The notes below the pieces were generated by a model. The model was not told the origin of the DNA. It saw only the letters and a list, made by a program, of their open reading frames with translations, and ran no database searches. Below, in pieces: positions 43,778 through 56,847 of a stretch of DNA of 64,000 nt. Every line of letters starts with the position of its first letter. Within the stretch, counting starts at the first letter, position 1. Both the position numbers and the translations under genes were made by a program. This DNA comes from Sipunculus nudus (Eukaryota > Annelida > Sipuncula > Golfingiida > Sipunculidae), in NCBI GenBank assembly GCA_026874595.1, contig CM049309.1, positions 27,655,033 to 27,719,032 on the forward strand, read 5' to 3'.

Positions 43778-44945
43778 TAGGCCAGGAGATTTAGCCAGAA
43801 AGGTAAAAAAATTGCAACAGAATTTCTGTTTGCACAATGCATTTTCGTAAGGTATGTAGTTTGACATACTAAAAGTCTACCAAAATCAACTCATGGGAAA
43901 TATGAATATTTTACGTTTTTCTTATACCAGGAGTCGCTATTTTTTTAAATTTTAGAATTTGACATAAATGATATTACAGATCCTCATTTCCGTTACCCCA
44001 GTTCAACCACTGTACTAAAGTAAGCAAAACTAATGGTATGATGACATTAGATAATGAAAAGTGACAAATTAAATGTATTTTGGATACAAATATGATTTTT
44101 AGATAATTTTTTCTTCATAAAATATTGCGTTTTTGTAAGGTCACCTCACAGACTTCTCTCTCCTCACTTACATCCATGCACATATTGTTGTATGTTATAC
44201 TTGGATACATTTGGCTGTGTTGTAAAATAAATGTTGACAAAATATTTTATATCTGTAGAGAGATATTTTTGTGCTTGAAGGCTACCCCTACCCCTTAGTG
44301 GTTAATAATGGTATACGAGCATTTTAGTCGAGTTGCCAGTAAGGGGTACCTATGAATTGTCTGTAGTACAAGGTTTTTTGATAGATTTGTGGTGGTAGGG
44401 GTCCACTGATACTTCTGTGTTGGACTGTGCTCACGACGACCGTGGGCAACTTTTGTAATATGCAAATTAGGGCAGCCATTGGCGAAAATTCTATTTTCTT
44501 CGATATCTCCAGAACTAACCATGATAATTGGTCGAATATTGTGTCTAGACCTAGGTTTTCATGGTCAAAGATTCCAATAAAACCATAATAGTAACGGTTA
44601 ACTTCATATTTTAAATTTTAATATGTAAATTAGGGCCGCCATTGAAAAACAGTTTGCTTTCCTCAATATCTGAAAGACTAACCATGATGATTGGCCGAAC
44701 ATTGTGTCTAGACCTAGGTTTTCATGGCCAAAGATGCAAATGAAACCATATTAACAACGGTTAAGTTCATATTTTAAATTTTAATATGTAAATTAGAGCC
44801 ACCATTGATGAAAAGTCTACTTTCCTCAATATCTGGAAAACTAACCATGATAATTGGTCAAACATTCTGTCTAAACCTAGGTTTTCATGGTCAAATATTC
44901 CAACGAAACTATGTGAATAATGGGTTAACTGAAATTAGTTGTGCT
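43778..44945 (+). repeat. Foldback left arm
   Basis: Pairs with 47238-48424. Landmarks: ACAGAATTTCTGTTTGCACA, GTATGTAGTTTGACATACTA, CCCCTACCCCTTAGTGGTTA, then three tandem units near 44.47-44.93 kb. Confidence 0.85.
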
Positions 44946-45271
44946 TAAAAACAAATTTTGACGTAATACTTTATTTCTGTAGAGAGGTATTACCGCTTTT
45001 GTTTTTCAGGGTTACCCCTACCCCCGAGTGGTTAATCATGGTATACAAGGATTAATGTCTCTACCTTTGAAGAAACGATGGCAAATATGCGATACAACAC
45101 TTGTGATTACACATTTTGATGCCCATGCCTACTCTAGCTACTGTAGTGTATCCATCAATTTATAGGGTATTTAAGTGCCTTTTTAGAATAATTAAGTAGA
45201 AAATACCAGAGCATGTACATGCTACGTCTGTTTTAGGTGTATATGCAGAAGCCAGAGTTAACACATTACCT

Positions 45272-45291
45272 CCCCCCCCCCCCCCCCCCCC
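45272..45291. repeat. Poly-C tract (20 bases)
   Basis: In the unpaired centre of the foldback element. Confidence 0.95.
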
Positions 45292-46532
45292 ATGGCCATC
45301 ATATATTTAGATGGTGTATTTTTTCAGCGGAACTTTTCAGCAGAAGTTTTTATTGCCTCTTCAAGAACTACTCATATTGTTTTTGGTGGAATAATTTAAA
45401 ATTTACAGCGACTGTTTCATTTTTACAATAAAGTAATGTTTCATACATTGTATATGCAAAAAATCTCTAAATAATTGTCACTAATAAACTATTTTTGAGC
45501 AAAGCATGGTTGAAAAGATTTCAGTATACTGCTGACTGATCTGACAATTATTTCTGAACCATGCAAAAATAATTATTTATCATTTAGTATTTTATTAGTA
45601 CTTAGTATACTTTATTTTGTATATATATCATTTATTCGAAAAAAGATGTGCTTTAAAACATTACTCTTTTTATCATAAAAATTCTCACATTTTCAGTATC
45701 AATAACCACAATGAATATATTTCCAAACTGAATTGTTAGATCATATGTTAGATCCCTGACGCGGGAACAAATGCAAACAGAATACGGTGGTGAATTGTCA
45801 AGAAAGGTGTCACTACCAAACTTTGTGTAGGTGAGAGTTTTTGCACAGAAAACTGTCAAACGTTAGGGAGGACTTACAGAAGTGTCAATTTAAATACAAA
45901 GCTCCTTTTATAAAGCTGAATTGATATTAATAAGCCTCCCGTGCCCCACTCCATAGTGTTTGATGACTAGATATCATTAACCAATCATATTCACCATTTT
46001 TACAAACATTTATATATAATGATTCTTTTGCTTCTATTAAATATCCTAGTTAATTGCAACTTCGGCCTTCTAAAATGGACTGAAGACACAATTTCTTTTC
46101 AATTTACATATGTAAACAAAAGGTATATCAATTTGCATGTAAATCAAAAGAGATGATATTGTTAATGAGGATAAACGCCTCAGAATATTTATTCCAGTGG
46201 ATATGAACTGGTCCCTGTGGGATTGTTTTTTTAAATATACTAAATGTCTATTAGAAAGAGTTTCCTTATGGCTAAAATGTGCTTACATCCTAATAATATT
46301 GTATATTACATTTATCTATATATTGGCCAAGTTTAGTAGATAATCTGTAAAAAGGTATTTTATGTTTAGTGCTGGCACTCTGGATTTAATTGAAAAATGT
46401 ATAAAATCTTACAAGAAAAAAGTATAACATTGTGGGGAAAAAGTATGAAAAAGTATAATTCATTGCCAGATAGTGCAATTTTTGTACAATTTTACCACAT
46501 GCGATACTTCTAAACAAGCTTAAGGTATGAAG

Positions 46533-46533
46533 G

Positions 46534-46578
<45 letters not shown>
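46533..46578. repeat. (AT)n microsatellite
   Basis: Nearly pure AT run in the foldback centre. Confidence 0.95.
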
Positions 46579-46581
<3 letters not shown>

Positions 46582-47237
46582 AGTATTCCATATTACCAGT
46601 GATTCTGTATAACATCAAGATCGCAGAAAAAAGTCATCACTAATAAAATGGCATTATAATGAAATATTCACGGAACATATCTATTTAACTCAATTGGTTC
46701 AGGGAAACAACCTATAATCACCACTTGAAGATGATTATTTTAGAAAAAAGTATTGACCCCAGAAAAAGTATGAAAAAAATTATAAAAAGAGACTTGCCTG
46801 AAAAAAAGTATGATAGTAAAAAAAAGTATAGAGTGGCAACACTGTGTTGAACAGAACCCCAAATAGAACCGTTACAGGAAATATTCATTGCCATTCGTGA
46901 AATATAGATACAAATGATTGATACACTATTCATTTTGACTCTATGTCATAATAATAAGCATAGAACGTACACTCCATCTAACTCCTAGATTAATACTAGT
47001 TCCTTAAACAGATCTTTGACCAAGAAATTTCAGGTTTAGCAAATATATTTGACCATTTATCAATATTTTAAATATATACTGGATAAACTAGGTTTTACGG
47101 CAATGACTACCGTAATTTGCATTTTCAAAATATAAAAAAAAAAAAATCAGGCTTTTGTTCCGATGATCTTTTAACAATCTTTGAAAATGAAAACCTATGT
47201 CTAGATTCCATGTAATGCCACCCAAATTTGCATTCTA

Positions 47238-48424
47238 AATTTTAGTTAACCCATTGTTCACATGGTTTAATTTTAATCTTTGAACATGAAAACCTAGGTT
47301 TAGACATAATGTTCAATCAATTACAATGGTTATTTTTTCAGATAATGTGGAAGGTAGATATTTCATCAATGGCGGCTCTAATTTACATATTAAAATTTAA
47401 AAAATGAACTTAACCTTTGTCAATATGGTTTCATTTGAATCTTTGGCCAAGAAAACATAGGTCTAGAAACAATGTTCGGCCAATTATCATGGTTAGTCTT
47501 TGAGATATCGAGGAAAGTTGGCTGTTCTTCAATGGCAGCCCTAATTTACATATTAAAATTTAAAATATGAAGTTAACCGTTACTATTATGGTTTTATTGG
47601 AATCTTTGACCATTAAACCTAGGTCTAGACACAATATTCGACCAATTATCATGGTTAGTTTTTGAGATATCGAAGAAAATAGAATTTTTGTCAATGGCGG
47701 CCCTAATTTGCATATTACACAAGTTGCCTAAGGTCGTCGTGAGCACAACCCAACTCAAAAGTATCAGTGGACCCCTACCATCAAAAATTCATTAAAAAAC
47801 CTTATAATATAGACCATTCAAAGGTACCCCTTACTGGCAACTCGACTAAAATGCTTGTATATGATTATTAACCACTAAGGGGTAGGGGTAACCTTCAAGT
47901 ACAAAAGCGATCATATCTCTCTACTGTAACACAGTATTTTGTCAAAAATCTTTTAAAACAAAGCCAAGAAATTATCAAAATTTATCCCAGTATAACATAC
48001 AACAATATGTGGAGGGATGTAAGGGATAAAAGAGAAGTATGTAAAATGACCCTATAAATACGCTATTTTTATGAAGAAAAAATCACCTAAAATCACATGT
48101 TTATCCAAAATACATATTTAATTTGGCACCTTTTAGTATCTAATGTTATCAATCCAATAGTTTTGCTTACTTTAGCACCTTGGTTGGAACTGTTATTAAT
48201 GAAATGAGAATCTGCAATGTCATTTATGTCAAAATCTAATATTTTTAAAAATTATGACTCCGGGTAGAAGAAAAACGTAAAATTTTCATATTTCCCATCG
48301 GTTGATTTTGGTAGACTTTTAGTATGTCAAACTACATACCTTACGAAAATGCATTATGCAAACAGAAATTCTGTTGCAATTTATTTTACCTTTGGTCTTT
48401 ATTCTGGCTAAATCTCCTGGCCTA
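47238..48424 (-). repeat. Foldback right arm
   Basis: Inverted copy of the left arm; TAACCACTAAGGGGTAGGGG lies at about 47869-47888 and TAGTATGTCAAACTACATAC near 48319. The open frame 48324-48731 starts in the arm and is not a gene. Confidence 0.85.
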
Positions 48425-49598
48425 CATATTTATTACGTATTATGCAAATAAAAGTTATCTGATAATAGCCAGTTATTCTTCATGTAATGATGGACTGCTT
48501 ACTTTTGAAAACATTCAAAATAATATATCAGCGGGGTTTGTAATATTTTCCACGAGGTGTCCAAAAATGTCCAGCTTTTATATGGTCCTGCCGAAATCGG
48601 TTTCAGATTCAACCTCCACGAAGGAACACGGACCATATAGCGACATTTTTTACATCGCGTGGTTAAATCCTCTACAGGCAATCCAAAGGCCGAAGGCGGA
48701 AAAAGCCGAATTATTTAAATCTCTTCGTTAAAATGGCTGCAAACATATGACTACGAGGTTTTGATTATGAAAATTCAGAATGAAATTAGCTAATTGTGTT
48801 TTCCGATCGCTATATACCTGTGCTCGCAGCATCGCATTCGTGAGCACTGGAATTGTTGCACATGCACAGATTATTTCCCGCTATGAAACCACATGAAGAA
48901 ACTTAACGAGCATGCGCGTAGTACATGTAAACTATGAATCTCTGATTGGCTCTCTTTCTAGGGCTGCTGGGCAATCGCAGCTATAATCGCGCTGAAGCCC
49001 TGGTAGGTCGTCATATGCAAATAAACTCTTAAATCAAATAGACACACAATTAAAATGCTAAAAATAGCGTTAGGCACCTGTGTTAATTGGGGCCAATGCC
49101 GCATTATACCGCTATCGCATTATACTGCTATATTGAGGGCTCCGAATCGTTTGTTGCAAAAAAACATTCTAAAATGATGCTCATCAGTATATACCTTCGT
49201 TTGATATGATTGTTTATATTAGTTTGATATTTTTCCTTGTATTTGTTTACATTTCTGAGGGGTAAACTTTTAATTAATTTGATATATTTGATATATCCTA
49301 AATATTTCAAAGGAACGAAGTCGAGCGACCCAATTTTTGGAATGGTAGAAGATTTTGGGGATATCTAACCCCATGCCGAATTTCGGATTCATATGTCATA
49401 TGGTTACAAAAAATGCCCTACTAACGGACAGACGCCCGGACGACGGACAATGGACCATGGCTATAGCTCAGATGACTTATAGTCATCCTTAATTATCCCT
49501 GGACTGAATGGAAATTTTTCAAAGCAAATAAATCACTCTAAACATAATATTAAGGACTTCATACTTTATTAGTGGTTCACCAGAATGTTAATTACAAA
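48425..49598. other. Non-coding sequence between foldback element and MITE
   Basis: Holds a short inverted pair (TATATGGTCC near 48577 and GGACCATATA near 48629) and a more CpG-rich stretch at 48.8-49.0 kb; no gene. The repeat module at 49310 is listed separately. Confidence 0.45.
49310..49490 (+). repeat. Dispersed repeat module, copy 2
   Basis: Second copy of the 25890-26077 module, with GGACAGACGCCCGGACGACG and CTCAGATGACTTATAGTC. Sequence before it differs from that before copy 1. Confidence 0.7.
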
Positions 49599-50628
49599 CA
49601 GACCTGGGGTCAGTTCTGAATTGAATTGGAATTAAATTGGAATTGAAGGGAAAAATTGAGTGAATTGGAATTGAATTAAAAAAAAAGTGAAAATGAAATG
49701 AATTGAATTGGAATTGAAGTGTACAGGCACATTTGAATTGGTCTGAATTGATGAACAAAAGTTCCAGATCTCATATTTTTAAAGTGTCAATCATTGGAAG
49801 TTACTCAAGGTCAGTTTGAAGATCAGCCATGCAGTATTTGGTTAAAATCAAACACAAACGTCTTTAATGGGTGACACAAGGAGTAAGATAACAACTTAAT
49901 ACTTCTTAACCACTGTTCCTGAATTGTTTTTTATCAGCAGTTTCAGCAGAGATGGGATATAGTTATTTTCACCTTTTCTAAGTAATAGTTACATAAAAGA
50001 TATAAAATTGAGCTTTAATAGTAATGATAATAGAAGGCAAAGGGTAAGAGTAATAAATATAACTAAAAATTACTTCCCATTCCCTGCTGTGTCATAAAGC
50101 AAGTAATCAGATAATACTGGACTGACTGGTTCTGGTCCAGACCAACCAGGATATGCCTATTGTTATAACTTATAGCATCCATTGTGCCTTGAGCTGCTCT
50201 GCTGTGCTTGGACCAACCATTATCTATGTAGTGACCAGTGGTTCTGATTACCAAGGGCACTTTACTGGCCAAAAACAAGTAAATATGTCTGGCTGCTATG
50301 ACTTACCACATGCCATGGTAAAACTCATAGTAACTGACATTTCATTTAACCAAATTCAACCAATCTGAACAAAGTGTAAGTTGTGTACTAATACAAAAGT
50401 AATAGAACTCCTGTGATAATACTCGTTACACACCAGTGAAATGTATATTCAAATGATTGCAACTTTCAGAATTGCGAATTGAATTTGAATTGAATCAAAA
50501 TTATTTGAATTGAGTTGGAATTGATATTTTTCTCCAGCAAATTGAATTGAATTGGAATTGAAGATTCATAAAAGTTCTTGAATTGGAATTGAATTGGAAT
50601 TGAAAAATTTGAATTGACCCCAGGTCTG
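49599..50628. mobile_element. hAT-type MITE (1030 bp)
   Basis: Terminal inverted repeats CAGACCTGGGGTCA at 49599 and its complement ending CAGGTCTG at 50628, flanked by an exact 8-bp target duplication ATTACAAA (49591-49598 and 50629-50636). CAG ends and an 8-bp duplication are the hAT hallmark. Both subterminal regions (about 49619-49740 and 50470-50610) are arrays of GAATTGAATTGGAATTGAA words; the centre is unrelated unique sequence. No transposase. Confidence 0.92.
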
Positions 50629-50636
50629 ATTACAAA

Positions 50637-53600
50637 CATTATTTAGTAATACAAAATAACATGGATAATGTACACCTGAAACTCGAAAGTACTATATCTA
50701 CCAAGGAATTATTTTACGCCTTTCTATGGTCATTTTTTATATATGTGCCACATCCCATCTGAAAAATGCTTTCTTTTAACAAGACATTCACCATTCATCA
50801 ATTTAGGCTCCACTTTAACCTTTTTAAACTTAACAGTACATAAATAATCCTTCTTTTGCAAAAAAGGGATTCTTGAAAGATAGAATAATTCCTGGTATCA
50901 CTAAATCTTCCATGAAAAGATTCGAAATATTTGTTCGTAAAATCTGAGTTTCTCATGTGACTTTCACCTATTCCAACTTGTGCTACTATCCTATGAATCC
51001 ATATAATGAGTGCATTAATAAAGTAAATTTTGTATTAAACTCATCAACTGTTTAGAACATAGGGTCCAGTTCCATTGATATTTTGCTTGCCTGGACATTC
51101 ACTGCAGTGTCCTCCAGAATGACAATATGTGAAGGGCTTGAATAAGAAGTTGGGTTGAGTTCTCTCCAGGGTGTTTTTTATGTTTTTTTTCCATATATCT
51201 AAAGCAGAAAATATTCTTTTTAATATTTTAAAATTCTTTAATTACAACAGGAACGTGAGAAAAAACTAACATTTAAAAAACAAATATCATCAACTTTGAA
51301 TATTATTCATAAAAAAAAATCCATTTTAATCCAATAACAATGTGGACTAAATTTTCCCTGTTGTCTGTAACTGGAATTTATTTAAAAACCGCAAACCATA
51401 ACATACTATTCAAAGACACATGAAATCAGGTGTCAGATTTACTAGAATCATCTGCATGAATTGCTCTAAACCAAACTATTTTCAAAATATATTAATAATA
51501 TAAAATAATTTAATAAGCATATTGATTTTTTTATATAGGGAACTTAATTTGAAACTTCCTATTACTGTAGGCATAAAAATTAAAAGAAACTGAAACCCTA
51601 ATGGTAAAAATTTTCGAAATATGATCATGATGTTACAAATTCTAAATAATAACCATCCCAATATAGGCAATAACCTTAAATAATGTGTAAATTAAACATA
51701 AGGCATTATATATATAGTAAAAAAGCAACGTGACAGTCTATATGCACATCTGCGAAAAAAAAAATTACATATACTTCTATATATTAACAGTCCCAGTTAA
51801 ATTGTAATTTGTATAAAAGAAAAAAATTAAAATTTAAAATTTACATGACAATCTTTAACAATAACACTAACAGTTTTCTCTAAGTAATAGATGAACCATG
51901 TGAAAATGTAACATTATTGATTCATTTTAAGAGCATGACGTGATTATTCATGGTCGTATGGCATATAGTTTGTCAGTAATCCATAGCTCACCATAGCAAT
52001 TTATTCGCGTCTTGCAGGCCCTCCGACTTCGGACACCGGACATCCCAGAATACAAACCAGCGTCCTTGAGACCTTGACATAGCCGTTCGGGCTGACGACA
52101 CCAAACGATTGACCTATCCACCACAGCCCAAATGCATCGCCCTTTTAACATATTAATATAATGAGCCCCCAAAACGCTCCTAAACATATGGACTTCCATG
52201 CCCATGGTAGCGAGAGCTGCTTATAACATAATAATGACGTCACAAAGGGCGATGACGCATGACGTCGTATTGACTAACGTCATCGACTGGTATCATCTGA
52301 CCATTTTTTACTATATCACAGTCATATATGAACTGTGTTGCAATATGTATTGGATTATTTTTCTCATACGAATTATGTGCCAGGTAAGACATTATTATTA
52401 CTCGGTACTCGGAGGAATGGCTCCCACAATCTATTGCCTAAAATTTTTTGTATGTCTCCTTCGTATAATAAAATATTCCGGAAAACATGCCGAAATGGGT
52501 ATGCAAACTTTAAATATAAACATGAACTAAACAACCTTTAGGATATACCTGGAACCAAAAAATAACCATCATAAGTCTCAAGTTTGAAAGTCTAGAGGAA
52601 GAGTAAGAGTCTAATTTGTATAGCACAAAGGCGCCCCCTAGTAGCAGTGGTAGCAGATGTAAATCAAGCAGACATGTTTGAACAGACGACAGGCTGTTCC
52701 TGAGTACGCTAGTGGATAAAGATCATCATATACAAAAATTAATACATTTGAGCCAACTAATTATAATGTAAACCTGCTGTGGATATACCAATCAAACAGA
52801 CTGAATGCATTTTTTTATGCTGACATCATCCAAATAAAAGGTGAGAAGCTGTCAGTTTAAAAGTTAGTTCTAACTTTTTTGTTTCGATATCGGAGTGTAT
52901 GGATACCGATACCACTACCAGCGATGTCAGTTCTGCTGGTATGGTATATATACCGCTAGGGTACTACAGACTACACGTGTTCTGTTTAACAGAGCTCTGT
53001 CAAATTGTGCAATTTTTTTTTTGTCAGACGATTGACGGTTTACAATGTTTAAGGTCACCTGACTGGTTGCTCCTTAGTCCCATGCTTATGTTTATTTATT
53101 GAATGAATATGCGATTAAGGTCGCATATAGTTCATGGATAGGTCAATTCCTCAAATGTATTGAAAGCGTACTCCAGTAATATTGTTTCCTCTGTGAAAAT
53201 GAAGTCTATAGAACGTAGAAACTATAAAATTATGAACTTCTTAACGAAACTTAGTGTTTAACATGCCGAAATACCCCCGCCTGACAGTCCCGCCCAGCAG
53301 ACGACATGACTATAGCGCACTCTTTCTTATCACTACGCGGGCGCACACGCAGCTTGACGCCAAGTGACAGCGGATTACGCTACACGAAATAGTTCTTTTG
53401 TGGTAAGCATATATGTCGTCAGACTGTGTGCACGTTGTATTCATAAATTTAAATTACTTGAAATTGCACAGTATAAACAAACGGTCAAGATATTAAACTG
53501 ACATTTTGAAGACTAGTTAAGGGTTTCCTGAAAATATGGGATATATTTAAACCTGATATTCAATTTAAGTTGTTTTATTAAAATAAATGAATATAAATTT

Positions 53601-53925
53601 CATTTAAAATAAAAATATTAATAAACTAGAAATAAATTATTTATTAATATTTTATAATATTTTGTTTCTGATTATTTATTATTAATATTATATTTTTTTA
53701 AATACTATGAATATTATTAGTTTCATTATTATTATGATTATTATTACAATATTTAGTTATCAGTATTAAAATTGATTATAAAATCATCAATTTCATAATA
53801 ATGACATTATATTATGATTTCTTTATGTTATTAATATAAATAATTATTGTAATTAAAATGATAATTATAAAAAAAATTATAATATTAATATTATTTAAAA
53901 AATAGAATATTTTGTAAATATTTAA
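50637..53925. other. Mostly featureless AT-rich sequence
   Basis: No convincing coding frame. 51.95-52.30 kb and 53.26-53.40 kb are richer in CpG; the latter ends at a GTAAGC word and could be an untranslated host exon or promoter, with nothing to confirm it. 53.4-53.9 kb is extreme AT-rich low-complexity sequence. Confidence 0.45.
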
Positions 53926-53929
53926 TAAC

Positions 53930-55445
53930 ATAAATTAAAAATAAATTATTTTATTAATATTTTATAAAATTTTATCTGATTATTTTATTATTAATATTCT
54001 ATATTATGTTATATAAAATGATAGTTTTATTAATGTAAACTACAAACTTAATATATGCTTTGATAATTGACTCCTAAAGTTAATTAAATTTTTCTGTAGG
54101 TATTGAAAATTGACTATAATATTCATCATGTTACCATAGTTTCTTATATGTTACTATGGGGTCCTATTCCTAGCCGTGTTTCTCCAAGAGGCATTGAAAA
54201 TTGACTTTAATACCCCAAATATTACTAATTAATTTCCTGTATTTTACTGTAATCCCTATAGGTTACTATAAATGTATATAGTAATTAAACTATAGGATAT
54301 TTTGGCTGGGTAAATACGGACTTTTATGGTTATTATCCAGAAACGTGATGTTTATATGGGTATTACATGAATTAGCCTGGAGGGACCCTTGTGACTTAAC
54401 CCACATGTCTCCCTCGATCTAATCTTATTTCAGAAGTAAATCCTGCGATGAGTTTAAATAGACAAATACATAGAATTCGTCACGTAGAACAATTTCGCAG
54501 TTAAATAATTACTTTTCAAAGATTCAATAATATTTTACTGTTGTTTATTTTATGTAACGAATACGAACATGCCACATGGGACCCGCCATGGGCTCACATA
54601 TGGAACAATGCAGGACAATCTGGACAATGCACTCATGGGCCCCATGTGGGCACTACCTGTGTCCGCCCATATTCAGTAATATGAATTAGAAATAAATTAT
54701 TTTATTAATATTTTATAACAAAAAATATTTATCTGATTATTTTATTATTAATATTCTATATTATGTTATATAAAATAATAGTAATATTATTGGAAACTAC
54801 AAACTTAATATATGCTTCGAAAATTGACAAAAAATGCTCCACGTTACTAAAGTTTCCTATATGTGACTAAAGACTCCTACAATTAATTAAGATTTTTCTA
54901 TAGGTATTGAATGTTACCATAGTTTGCTATATGTTACTGAGGGGCCCTATTCCTAGCTGTTATATTCCTTTACGCATTGAAAATTGACAATAATACCCCA
55001 AATATTACTAATTAGTTCCCTATATTTTTCTGTTACCCCTATAGGTTACTATAGATGTAGATAGTAAACTATAATATATTTTAGCTGGGTAAATACGGAC
55101 TTTATATGATTATTATCCAGAAACGTGATGTTTATACTTGTATTATATGGGCTAGTCCGGAGGGACCCTTGTGACTTAACCCACATGGCTCCCCCGACCT
55201 AAACTTATTTCAGAAGTAAATCGTGTGATGAGTTTAAGTGGACAAAAACAAGAAAACACGTCACGTAGAACAATTTTACAGTTAAATAATTACTTCTCAA
55301 AGATTTAATAATATATCATTGTTTATTTTATGTAAAGAATACGAACATGCCAAATGGGACCCTCATGGGCTCACATGTGGAACAATGGAGAACAATCTGG
55401 ACAATGCCCTCATGGGCCCAATGTGGGCATTACCTGTGTCCGCCC
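53930..55445 (+). repeat. Tandem duplication of a ~750-bp unit
   Basis: Copy 1 (about 53930-54682) and copy 2 (about 54683-55445) share AAATAAATTATTTTATTAAT, CTACAAACTTAATATATGCT, TGGCTGGGTAAATACGGACT-type text, CCAGAAACGTGATGTTTATA, GGAGGGACCCTTGTGACTTA and CACATGGGACC / ATGGGCTCACAT. Copies differ by substitutions and small indels. Non-coding. Confidence 0.8.
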
Positions 55446-55512
55446 ATGCCCATGTCTGCCCATATTAAGCCCCTAATCACCCAGGTGGGCCCCTCGTATA
55501 CGTGCTATCAGG

Positions 55513-55780
55513 TGTACACGTTATTTATTATACTGTGTAATTGTATTGATTTACTGTAATACTGTTGTTCTACTGTGTAATTGTATTTGTCGTGTCTGAG
55601 TAACCAAGAACCCACTATGGGTAATGAGACTATGATGTTTGCATTATTATGGGATCCGGGGCCCGAGAGGCGATCTGCTGTCAGCGTGAACGCGACCATC
55701 AGAGGTGTTTGTGTGGTCTGTTTGGAATAAATACGTTTGTTTTAATACGAACTTTTACTTGTTCAAGAGTGTGAATAGTC
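55513..55780 (+). repeat. Candidate 5' LTR of Gypsy-II
   Basis: Starts TGTACACG, has a duplicated ACTGTGTAATTGTATTG word, AATAAA at about 55727, and ends near TGAATAGTCAACA. Judged by position and composition only; without a second LTR it is tentative. Confidence 0.4.
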
Positions 55781-55785
55781 AACAA

Positions 55786-55972
55786 GGCAGAATTATAGAA
55801 TCCTTCGTAGACCAGTACCCCTCCCCCAGGGCCCAAATGAACAATAACACTTATTCACTTTATGAGGTGTTGCATTAAATGTTTTTTTTTTTTCAAAGTT
55901 TATTCCTCCCTCTCTTGAGTTTTTGGTATGAATTGCCATCGCTCCCCAGCCTGTAGAAAGGATTCTATAAAT
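55786..55972. mobile_element. Short MITE, deletion derivative
   Basis: Inverted ends AATTATAGAATCCTTCGTAG and CTGTAGAAAGGATTCTATAA. Its body matches parts of the next element (ACTTTATGAGGTGTTGCAT, CTCCCTCTCTTGAG, GGTATGAATTGCCATCGCTC), so it is a shortened member of the same family. Confidence 0.65.
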
Positions 55973-55992
55973 GCTGTGCATGGTCATTCTAG

Positions 55993-56741
55993 GGAGCAAT
56001 TATAGAATCCTTCCTACACCAGTACCCTTCCCCAGGGCCCAACTGAACAATATAACCAACCTAAGTTGTGTCTTGACAAGCATGTTTCACTCCTGTAAAT
56101 GCTTAGGATCTCTTCTCTAGTCATATTTGTATCCATTTATCTCTTTAAAAAATGGTCTTCCTTTCCTGGTATATCCATGACTGCAATGACACTTATTTAC
56201 TTTATGAGGTGTTGCATAAAATGATTTTTTTTCACAGTTTTTGTCTCCCTCTCTTGAGACATTATCTGTGGTTCTCAGACTCAGCCGGGGTTTGGGGGTG
56301 CAACCCCCAATTTAAATTAAATATATATGTTGTTCAATTACTCCTGGGTTCCTAACCTAAGCGGGTTTGTGGCGGTGCAACCCCCAATATTAAATAAATA
56401 TTTTCATTTACTGCATCATTAGTTTAGCAATTGACCTTCAGGTGGCACTTCAATAAGTCTTGTTCAAATTAATCGGAACGTACCCCAGTTCGGTATCTCA
56501 GCAAGTTAGCTCAGTGCGTTAGGATGTAATACTAGTAAACATGAGATGGCAGGTTCAAACCCAGGTAGTGCCGTACAAAGTCCTCTTGATGTTATTAAAT
56601 GGTGTACAGGGACAGGAGTAAGAAGTGAATATGCATGGGTCAATAGAAAGAAAGAGAGAATGAAGAGAGATAGAAATGGGCAGTTTTTGGTATGAATTGC
56701 CATCGCTCCCCAGCCTGTAGGAAGGATTCTATAATTGCTCC
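55993..56741. mobile_element. MITE with 26-bp perfect inverted ends
   Basis: 55993-56018 and 56716-56741 are exact reverse complements (outer bases GGAGCAATTATAGAATCC). No transposase. It contains a tRNA-like SINE head at 56500. Target duplication not identified. Confidence 0.75.
56500..56575 (+). repeat. tRNA-derived SINE head
   Basis: An A box TTAGCTCAGTGCGTTAGG (56506-56523) and a B box GGTTCAAACCC (56552-56562) lie 28 bases apart, tRNA-like spacing. It is followed by unrelated sequence and no CCA-type mature end, so a SINE is more likely than a tRNA gene. The SINE's 3' limit is unknown (perhaps about 56690). Confidence 0.6.
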
Positions 56742-56754
56742 GTGAACAAGACAA

Positions 56755-56768
56755 TGGCGACGACGATG
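56755..56768 (+). promoter_or_regulatory. Candidate Gypsy-II primer-binding site
   Basis: TGGCGACGACGATG, starting TGG as a tRNA-primed site should and preceding gag; it is separated from the candidate LTR by the MITE insertions. Confidence 0.5.
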
Positions 56769-56847
56769 TTGTGAATTTTGGTGTCATTTGGACTTGTCAA
56801 GCCAACAATTGTGGACCCACGACCACGTGAGTACTGATAATTTCAAT

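Larger units (their letters stand above)
43778..48424. mobile_element. Foldback element with ~1.2-kb inverted arms
   Basis: Left arm 43778-44945 and right arm 47238-48424 are inverted copies, roughly 85-90% alike by eye. Ends start TAGGCCAGGAGATTTAGCC. CAT flanks both ends (43775-43777 and 48425-48427), a possible 3-bp target duplication. Arms contain ~150-165-bp tandem units with TCTAGACCTAGGTTTTCATG and AACCATGATAATTGG. The 2.3 kb centre is AT-rich and has no transposase, so it is non-autonomous. A 3-bp duplication does not settle the superfamily. Confidence 0.8.

Noticed and set aside
52198-52541. Two overlapping open frames as a host membrane protein
   Set aside because: Hydrophobic only because the DNA is T-rich; no motif, no splice context, and the frames overlap each other.
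56500-56575. Functional tRNA gene
   Set aside because: A and B boxes are present but the acceptor stem halves do not pair well and the sequence sits inside a MITE; a SINE head is the better reading.
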